A stretch of DNA of 6,022 nucleotides. Source: Deltaproteobacteria bacterium (GTDB lineage: Bacteria; Myxococcota; Myxococcia; Myxococcales; 40CM-4-68-19). The notes beneath the pieces were generated by a model. The model saw only the letters and a program-made list of their open reading frames with translations, was not told where the DNA came from and did not search any database. This document shows, in pieces, positions 1-6,022 of the stretch (positions within the stretch are counted from its first letter, which is position 1; the number at the start of each line of letters is the position of its first letter). A program made the position numbers and the translations under genes. The stretch spans positions 1 to 6,022 of the forward strand of contig VBLM01000510.1 in NCBI GenBank assembly GCA_005879095.1, written 5' to 3'.

Positions 1-1392
1 TCAAGGACAACATCGACACCGGCGACAGGATGCAGACGACCGCGGGCTCCTTCGCGCTCGCTGGCAAGCCCGCACTCAAGGACTCGACGGTGGCGGCCAA
101 GCTCCGCGCGGGCGGCGCGGTCATCCTCGGAAAGACCAATCTCTCCGAATGGGCCAACTTCCGTTCCTTCTTCTCCACCAGTGGCTGGTCGGGACGCGGC
201 GGGCTGACCCACAATCCGTACTCGCTCGATCGCAACGCCTGCGGCTCGAGCTCGGGGTCCGGGGCGGCCGCGGCGGCCAACTTCGCGGCGATCAGCTTCG
301 GCTCGGAGACCGACGGCAGCATCGTCTGTCCCGCCAACGTCAACAGCGTGGTGGGCCTCAAGCCCACCGTCGGCCTCAGCCGATGCGGCGGCCGCTCTCA
401 ACGTCGTCGCCAGCCGCACTCCTGATCCGCGCGATCCCGCAACCTCTGGCGTGCCGCTTGGGTGGCAAGGGACCGGCAAATCCCGTCCGAGCCTTCCGGC
501 CGACTACACCGCGTTCGTGGATCCCAATGGACTGGCCGGCGCGCGCCTCGGTGTGACGCGGCAGGGCATCGACAATGCGCCGCCCCAGGTGGTGGCCGCG
601 TTCGACAATGCGATCGCCGCCATCCAGGCGGCCGGCGCTACTGTCGTGGACCTCGATGCCCTCGATGCCCGGGGTTTCCCCTCCGTCACGGCGGATGGCG
701 AGTTCGAGGTGCTGCTCTACGATTTCAAGCTCGACGTGCAGAAGTACTTCGCCACTCGCGTCGGTGTGCCGATGGCGAACAAGACGCTCGCTGACGCCAT
801 CGTCTTCAACAACGCCCACGCGACCAGCGAGATGCCGTACTTCTTCCAGGAGATCTTCGAGCTCGCCAACCTGATGGACACGAGCGGCACCGATCCGGCG
901 AACAACCCGCAGCCGATCTTCACGTCGAAGCAGTTTCCCAACGGGGAGACCTACAATCAGGCGCTGGCCTCCGACCACGACGCCGGTGCCGCCTTCGATA
1001 AGGCGCTGCACGACAACAACCTCGATGCCGTGGTGGCGCCCACCGACAGCCCGGGCTGGACCACCGACCTGATCCTCTCCGATCACTTCATCTTTGCCAG
1101 CTCGGGGCTGGCCGGCGGGCCGGGCTACCCCATCGTCCAGGTGCCGGCTGCCAACGTGCTGGGGATGCCGATGGGCATCAGCTTCATCGGCACTGCCTTC
1201 AGCGAGCCGACGCTGATCAAGTTGGCCGCGGGGTTCGAGCACGCGGCGCAGCACGCCGCCGGCCTGTCGGGACGCTTCCCGCCGACGGAGCCCTTCATCG
1301 GAAACGTGACCACTACAAACACCGCCGGGACGACGCTCACGCCGCCGAAGCCGCCCAAGAAGGATACCGGACTTCGGCCGCACCGGATGTGA
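1..1392 (+). pseudogene. Amidase-signature family hydrolase, frameshifted by an internal deletion and cut by the left window edge
   Basis: This is a broken amidase-signature (AS) hydrolase, the family that cleaves amide bonds with a Ser-cisSer-Lys triad. The 5' part is read in the frame starting at base 3. It opens with KDNIDTGD, whose lysine is the likely catalytic Lys, then has the GSSSGSGA segment with the cis-Ser (near 241-270) and SETDGSIVCPA with the nucleophilic Ser (near 303-335). After GLKPTVGL, ending at 377, the family normally continues with about 23 residues of the SR.GI.P...QDT.GPM.R type. Here the protein resumes one base later, at 379 in the next frame, with ADAAAALNVV and runs to the TGA at 1390-1392. 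The original frame instead reads out-of-family residues and stops at 423-425. A GTG at 451 could restart a C-terminal piece of 313 residues, but it would lack all catalytic residues. The C-terminus carries a Thr/Pro-rich, basic tail beyond the family core. The true 5' end lies outside the window. Family assignment is firm; loss of function is inferred. Confidence 0.85.
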
Positions 1393-1407
1393 TCGAGACC
1401 TGAAGAC

Positions 1408-2820
1408 TCAGGCGTCGGGTGGCCGGACGTACTCGAACTCGATCGGCATCCCGTTGATGCCTTTGGGGGGCGCGGCCACCCACGACGCCATCTTCCCAGG
1501 CTCCACCACGGGGTGCATGAGCGACTTCACGAACGCGCGGTCCTCCGCGGTCGGGAGCCATTCGCCTTCCTGAGCCTTGAACTCCGCTTCGGAGATCAGC
1601 TTGCCGTCCGGATCGAAGAACAGTCCCGCGCAGGGTCCCACGCTGCGGTGGAACCGGCGATGCGGCAGGCGCAGCGTCATTCCCTTCACGCCTGCCTTCT
1701 GCAGGGTCTTGTTCCAGCGATCGAGGCCGCGCTGGCAGTCCTTCACGTACTCGTCGCGGAGGACCTCGTTCATTGCGTTCCTGAGCGGCACTTCCTGCTC
1801 GACCAGCTTGCCAGCCTCGGGCACTTCCATCCGGTAGGTCTGGCCGACCGCCTTGTGCTCTTCCAGCGTGTCCTCGCGGAAGCGGCCCTTCAGGCCCGAG
1901 GCGAAGAAGTCGGCCGCATTGGAGGAAACCTCGCCGCCGAACAGATCGAGCGAGAGCGAGAACCAGAAGTTGATGTACTTCTGGATCAGCTCGAACGGAA
2001 CCGCTCCGGAAGCGCGCGGGTCCTTCCCGGCGGCCATCAGCTCTGCGCAGCGCTGGACGATGCGATCGACGCCGGTCTCGCCGACGAACAGATGGTGCGC
2101 CTCTTCAGTCAGCATGAATCGGGTGGTGCGCGCGAGCGGATCGAAGCCCGACTGGGCCAGCGCCGCCAGCTGGTACTTGCCGTCGCGGTCGGTGAACATC
2201 GTGAACATGAAGAAGCTGAGCCAGTCGTCGATCGGCTCGTTGAACGCGTTGAGGATGCGCGGCTTGTCGCTGCTTCCGCTCCTGCGCTGCAGCAGCTCGT
2301 CGGCCTCCTCGCGGCCGTCGCGGCCGAAGAAGCGGTGCAGCAGGTAGACCATCGCCCAGAGGTGGCGGCCTTCCTCGACGTTCACCTGGAAGAGGTTGCG
2401 CAGGTCGTACATCGAGGGGCAGGTCTTGCCCAGCATGCGCTGCTGCTCGACCGAGGCCGGCTCGGTATCGGCCTGCGTAACGATGATGCGACGCAGTGCG
2501 TTACGATGCTCGCCGGGAACCTCTTCCCAGACCGGCGCGCCGATCACGTCGCCGAAGCCGATCACGCGTTCCTTTTCTTTCGGCTCGAGGAAGATGCCCC
2601 AGCGGTACTCGGGCATGCGGACGAAATCGAAGTGCGCCCAGCCGTTGGCCTCCACGCTGATGGCCGTGCGCAGGTAGATCTGGTGCGCCTGGAAACCGTC
2701 GGGGCCGACCTCGTTCCACCATTGCAGGAAGTTCGGCTGCCACTGCTCGAGCGCGCGCTGCAGGCGGCGGTCGGAGCTGAGGTCGACGTTGTTCGGAATC
2801 GTCTCGAGTGCCTGCGCCAC
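1408..2820 (-). CDS. boxB: Benzoyl-CoA 2,3-epoxidase, oxygenase component BoxB
   Basis: BoxB is the soluble class I diiron oxygenase of the aerobic box pathway. With BoxA as NADPH-dependent reductase it adds one oxygen of O2 to benzoyl-CoA, giving 2,3-epoxybenzoyl-CoA. The 470-residue product matches the usual length of about 470. The expected iron ligands are all visible: E120, E150 and H153 (in EEGRH), D211, and E240 and H243 (in EEAHH). These positions agree with those I recall for the Azoarcus BoxB structure. The family-typical N-terminus (IPNNVDL) and the C-terminal segment ending in PIEFEYVRPPDA are intact, so the enzyme looks functional. The start is a GTG, supported by a well-spaced GAGGAG ribosome site inside the end of boxC. 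Only one base separates the boxC stop from this start, so the genes are very probably co-transcribed and translationally coupled. The 3' end faces the broken amidase across 15 bp. boxA is not in the window. Confidence 0.97.
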   Translation of the reverse strand: MAQALETIPNNVDLSSDRRLQRALEQWQPNFLQWWNEVGPDGFQAHQIYLRTAISVEANGWAHFDFVRMPEYRWGIFLEPKEKERVIGFGDVIGAPVWEEVPGEHRNALRRIIVTQADTEPASVEQQRMLGKTCPSMYDLRNLFQVNVEEGRHLWAMVYLLHRFFGRDGREEADELLQRRSGSSDKPRILNAFNEPIDDWLSFFMFTMFTDRDGKYQLAALAQSGFDPLARTTRFMLTEEAHHLFVGETGVDRIVQRCAELMAAGKDPRASGAVPFELIQKYINFWFSLSLDLFGGEVSSNAADFFASGLKGRFREDTLEEHKAVGQTYRMEVPEAGKLVEQEVPLRNAMNEVLRDEYVKDCQRGLDRWNKTLQKAGVKGMTLRLPHRRFHRSVGPCAGLFFDPDGKLISEAEFKAQEGEWLPTAEDRAFVKSLMHPVVEPGKMASWVAAPPKGINGMPIEFEYVRPPDA

Positions 2821-2821
2821 G

Positions 2822-4456
<1,635 letters not shown>

Positions 4457-4464
4457 CGTGCGCA

Positions 4465-4493
4465 AATCTAGCACGCACTATATTGCTTGTCAA
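4465..4493 (-). promoter_or_regulatory. Predicted sigma70-type promoter of the boxCB operon
   Basis: On the - strand a perfect -35 hexamer TTGACA (4493-4488) is followed, after 17 bases, by TAGATT (4470-4465), which matches 4 of 6 bases of the -10 consensus. The start point would fall at about 4458-4456, on or next to the boxC ATG (4456), so the transcript would be leaderless or nearly so. Operator copy 1 (4475-4486) lies inside the spacer, where a bound repressor would block RNA polymerase. The -35 box is shared in position with the opposing boxR promoter. This is a prediction from sequence only. Confidence 0.6.
4475..4486. promoter_or_regulatory. Putative BoxR operator, copy 1 (GCACTATATTGC)
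   Basis: This is the first of two identical 12-bp elements in the divergent promoter region. Its outer flanks are degenerate compared with copy 2 (CGCA-N6-TGCT rather than TGCA-N6-TGCA), so it may be the weaker site. It occupies the spacer of the boxC promoter, which suits repression of boxCB in the absence of benzoyl-CoA. Binding by BoxR is inferred from the adjacent gene and from recalled TGCA-type operators of BzdR. Confidence 0.6.
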
Positions 4494-4515
4494 TATGGCT
4501 TGTATGCACTATATT
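4487..4515 (+). promoter_or_regulatory. Predicted sigma70-type promoter of boxR
   Basis: TTGTCA (4487-4492, 5 of 6 consensus bases) is followed by 17 bases and TATATT (4510-4515, 5 of 6). The start point would fall at 4522-4523, directly at the ATG at 4523, predicting a leaderless boxR mRNA. The -10 box lies inside operator copy 2, so autorepression is likely. The -35 box overlaps the opposing boxC -35 box, so polymerase probably cannot occupy both promoters at once. Confidence 0.6.
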
Positions 4516-4518
4516 GCA
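4505..4518. promoter_or_regulatory. Putative BoxR operator, copy 2 (TGCACTATATTGCA)
   Basis: This 14-bp near-palindrome (12 of 14 positions symmetric) has the form TGCA-N6-TGCA, which I recall as the operator pattern of BzdR-family regulators. It contains the same 12-bp core as copy 1, 31 bp away start to start, or about three helical turns, so both sites face the same side of the DNA. It covers the -10 box of the boxR promoter. Confidence 0.65.
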
Positions 4519-4522
4519 CTCG

Positions 4523-5227
4523 ATGATGAGGGACGACCATCTGGTTCTGCTGTCGGCCGTCGGCGGCGTCACCCGCAAGCTGCGCGAGGGCCGCGGGCTG
4601 ACGCGGCGGGAGCTGGCGGAGAAGAGCGGGGTCTCGGAACGCTTTCTCGCCGATCTGGAGACGGGCCAGGGCAACATCTCTCTCGCCCGGCTGCACGACG
4701 TCGCGCGGGCGCTCGGCACCTCGGCGGGCGAGCTCCTGGTCGCGGCGCAGCCCGAGCGGCAGGAGAAGCGGGTGGTCGCGCTGGTCGGCCTGCGCGGCGC
4801 GGGCAAGAGCACCATCGGGAAGGCGTTGGCCGAAAAGCTCGAGGTCCCGTTCGTCGAGTTGGACGCGCTGGTCGAGAAAGACCGGCGGCTGGCGCGCGAG
4901 GTGCTAATCCGCTTCCTCGCCGGCGCCGACGAAGCCGTGATCGCGACCGGCGGCGGAGTCGTCACCGACCGCGAGGCCTGGCGCCTCTTGCAGAAACGCT
5001 GCACGACAGTGTGGCTGCAGGCCACACCCGAGGACCACTGGAAACGCGTCCTCGAGCAGGGCGACGTCCGTCCCGGCGCCGCCAGCCCGCACGCGCAGGA
5101 GGAATTGCGCGCGCTCTTGAAGGCCCGCGAGCCGCTCTACGCGCAGTCGGCGCTGGCGGTCGACACCTCGCGCCTCGGCATTCCCGGCGCGGTCGAAGAA
5201 ATCTCCCGGCGGGTTACTTCCCGCTGA
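4523..5227 (+). CDS. boxR: BoxR/BzdR-type transcriptional regulator: XRE HTH fused to a shikimate-kinase-like domain
   Basis: Regulators of this type repress benzoate-degradation genes and release DNA when benzoyl-CoA binds the kinase-like domain. From the ATG at 4523 the protein has 234 residues. Residues about 14-70 form an XRE-type helix-turn-helix (LTRRELAEKSGVSERFLADL, then GQGNISLARL). Residues about 83-225 resemble shikimate kinase: Walker A GLRGAGKST (89-97, K95), VELDALVE, GGG (143-145), VWLQATPEDHWKRV, GDVRP and REPLY. The family is usually near 300 residues. The shortfall comes from a short linker (about 71-82) and an apparent loss of about 20 residues after EKD at 120, where the LAEIF..GE..YR segment is expected. 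The reading frame is intact. A TTG at 4487 would extend the N-terminus, but it lies in the predicted -35 box and has no ribosome site. Divergent orientation from boxCB and the operator-like repeats between them support a role as local and self regulator. Kinase activity is not expected. Confidence 0.88.
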   Translation: MMRDDHLVLLSAVGGVTRKLREGRGLTRRELAEKSGVSERFLADLETGQGNISLARLHDVARALGTSAGELLVAAQPERQEKRVVALVGLRGAGKSTIGKALAEKLEVPFVELDALVEKDRRLAREVLIRFLAGADEAVIATGGGVVTDREAWRLLQKRCTTVWLQATPEDHWKRVLEQGDVRPGAASPHAQEELRALLKAREPLYAQSALAVDTSRLGIPGAVEEISRRVTSR

Positions 5228-6002
5228 AGGCCGGTGGACGGCGGGCGTTGTAGGCCGAGATGCCCTCCTTCGCGTCCGCGCTCTCGAAGAGCCGCTGCTG
5301 CAGCTCGCGCTCGAGGGCCAGACCCTGCTCGAGGCCGACCTCGAGTCCGGTCGTGACCGCGCGTTTGATCAGGCCGACTGCTTTCGACGCCTTCGCGGGC
5401 GGAACGAATTTTTTCGCGTACTCGAGGGCGCTCTGGCGGAAGTCCTTGCCCTCGACGATGACGTTGACCAGGCCGAGCTGTCTGGCCGCCTCGACTTCGA
5501 GCGTGACGCCTTCGGCCATCAGCTCGATGGCTTTGGAGCGGCCGAGCGCGCGCGCCAGCCGCTGCGTGCCGCCGGTGCCGGGCAGCACGCCGAGCGTCAC
5601 TTCGGGAAGGCCGATCTTGCCGGCGCCCGCGCGCGCGATTCGGAGGTCGCAGGCGAGGGCGATCTCGAGCCCACCGCCGACGCAGTGGCCGTTGAGCGCG
5701 GCGATCACCAGCTTGGGGGTCTGCTCGAGCCGGCAGAGCGTCTCGTTGGCGTGGAGACAGAAGTTGTACTTGAAGTACGGATTGGCCCCTTCGAGCATCT
5801 TGATGTCCGCACCCGCGCAGAAGAACTTCTCGCCGGCGCCCGTGATGAGCAGCACGTGCACGCTCTCGTCGAAACGAGCGTCGAGGACGTGTGCATCGAT
5901 CTGCTTCATCATCTCGTACGAGTAGGTATTCGCCGGCGGGTTCGTCAGCTCGAGGACCATTACGCCTTCGTGCTTCGTCGCATTCACCAGTGTCGTCGTC
6001 AT
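5214..6002 (-). CDS. Enoyl-CoA hydratase/isomerase (crotonase family)
   Basis: This is a 262-residue single-domain crotonase of normal length. Members hydrate trans-2-enoyl-CoA or shift its double bond, in the cytoplasm. The oxyanion-hole segment FCAGADIKML (61-70) and G110 of the GGG motif are present. Both acidic residues of typical hydratases are kept: E113 in GGGLEIALACD and E134 in GLPEVTLGVLPGTGGTQRL. The end, RRPPAFSGK, is also typical. Residues 77-87 (FKYNFCLHANE, then T) resemble the KVNFC..TNET stretch of BoxC, an unusual likeness for an ordinary hydratase. The ATG start has an AGAAGG ribosome site 6 bases upstream. Its 3' end overlaps the 3' end of boxR by 14 bp in convergent orientation. 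It could serve the beta-oxidation steps after ring cleavage, for example on the dehydroadipyl-CoA intermediate. That role is inferred from location; the exact substrate cannot be read from the sequence. Confidence 0.93.
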   Translation of the reverse strand: MTTTLVNATKHEGVMVLELTNPPANTYSYEMMKQIDAHVLDARFDESVHVLLITGAGEKFFCAGADIKMLEGANPYFKYNFCLHANETLCRLEQTPKLVIAALNGHCVGGGLEIALACDLRIARAGAGKIGLPEVTLGVLPGTGGTQRLARALGRSKAIELMAEGVTLEVEAARQLGLVNVIVEGKDFRQSALEYAKKFVPPAKASKAVGLIKRAVTTGLEVGLEQGLALERELQQRLFESADAKEGISAYNARRPPAFSGK

Positions 6003-6008
6003 GCGGCG

Positions 6009-6014
6009 CCTTCT
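6009..6014 (-). promoter_or_regulatory. Ribosome binding site of the enoyl-CoA hydratase gene
   Basis: On the - strand AGAAGG stands 6 bases before the ATG at 6002, an acceptable Shine-Dalgarno match and distance that supports this start. The promoter of the gene lies beyond the right edge of the window. Confidence 0.55.
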
Positions 6015-6022
6015 ACCACCGC

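Noticed and set aside
366..392. Programmed ribosomal frameshift in the amidase
   Set aside because: There is no slippery run at the junction, and about 23 conserved family residues are missing, which frameshifting alone cannot explain.
376..1383. Long - strand open frame antisense to the amidase
   Set aside because: Its product is Arg/Gly/Val-rich low-complexity sequence with no family likeness, typical of an antisense shadow in GC-rich coding DNA.
1399..1412. Small hairpin CCTGA-AGAC-TCAGG between the amidase and boxB stops, a possible bidirectional terminator
   Set aside because: The stem is only 5 bp, it has no T-tract on either strand, and such a short stem is expected by chance.
4487..4522. 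Upstream TTG start for boxR adding 12 residues
   Set aside because: It lies in the predicted -35 box, lacks a ribosome site, and the added residues are unlike the family N-terminus.
4760..5227. A true shikimate kinase (aroK) for aromatic amino acid synthesis
   Set aside because: The domain is fused to an HTH, lacks part of the shikimate-binding region, has BoxR-like GDVRP and VWLQA segments and sits divergent to boxCB.

Overview
The window is GC-rich, tightly packed bacterial DNA holding a small piece of the aerobic benzoyl-CoA (box) pathway. From left to right: a broken amidase (+ strand), boxB and boxC on the - strand (transcribed boxC then boxB), a divergently transcribed boxR/BzdR-type regulator on the + strand, and an enoyl-CoA hydratase on the - strand. 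High GC, third-position G/C bias and the mix of genes suggest a high-GC proteobacterium-like or Myxococcota-like organism. That placement is an impression from the proteins, not a proof. I saw no tRNA, rRNA, CRISPR array or insertion sequence.

Metabolic logic: BoxB is the diiron oxygenase component that epoxidises benzoyl-CoA, using electrons from BoxA, which is not in this window. BoxC opens the epoxide ring hydrolytically to 3,4-dehydroadipyl-CoA semialdehyde and formate. The enoyl-CoA hydratase could act in the later beta-oxidation-like steps. The regulator is an HTH domain fused to a shikimate-kinase-like domain, the architecture of BoxR/BzdR, whose known effector is benzoyl-CoA. The aryl-CoA ligase, BoxA and the semialdehyde dehydrogenase must be elsewhere if the pathway is complete.

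The most interesting part is the short AT-rich boxC-boxR intergenic region (4457-4522). It carries two back-to-back sigma70-like promoters whose -35 boxes lie on top of each other on opposite strands (TTGTCA on +, TTGACA on -, 4487-4493). It also has two copies of a 12-bp element, GCACTATATTGC, exactly 31 bp apart. The second copy is part of a TGCA-N6-TGCA palindrome of the kind described for BzdR operators. Both predicted start points fall within a few bases of the ATG of their gene, so both mRNAs are probably leaderless.

The regulator itself is unusual: its kinase-like domain appears to lack about 20 residues of the substrate-binding region, and the linker to the HTH is short. The amidase at the left edge has lost roughly 68 bp right after its catalytic core, with a frameshift, and is called a pseudogene. 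Apart from the divergent promoter region there is almost no noncoding DNA: 15 bp between amidase and boxB, 1 bp between boxC and boxB, and a 14-bp tail-to-tail overlap between boxR and the hydratase.
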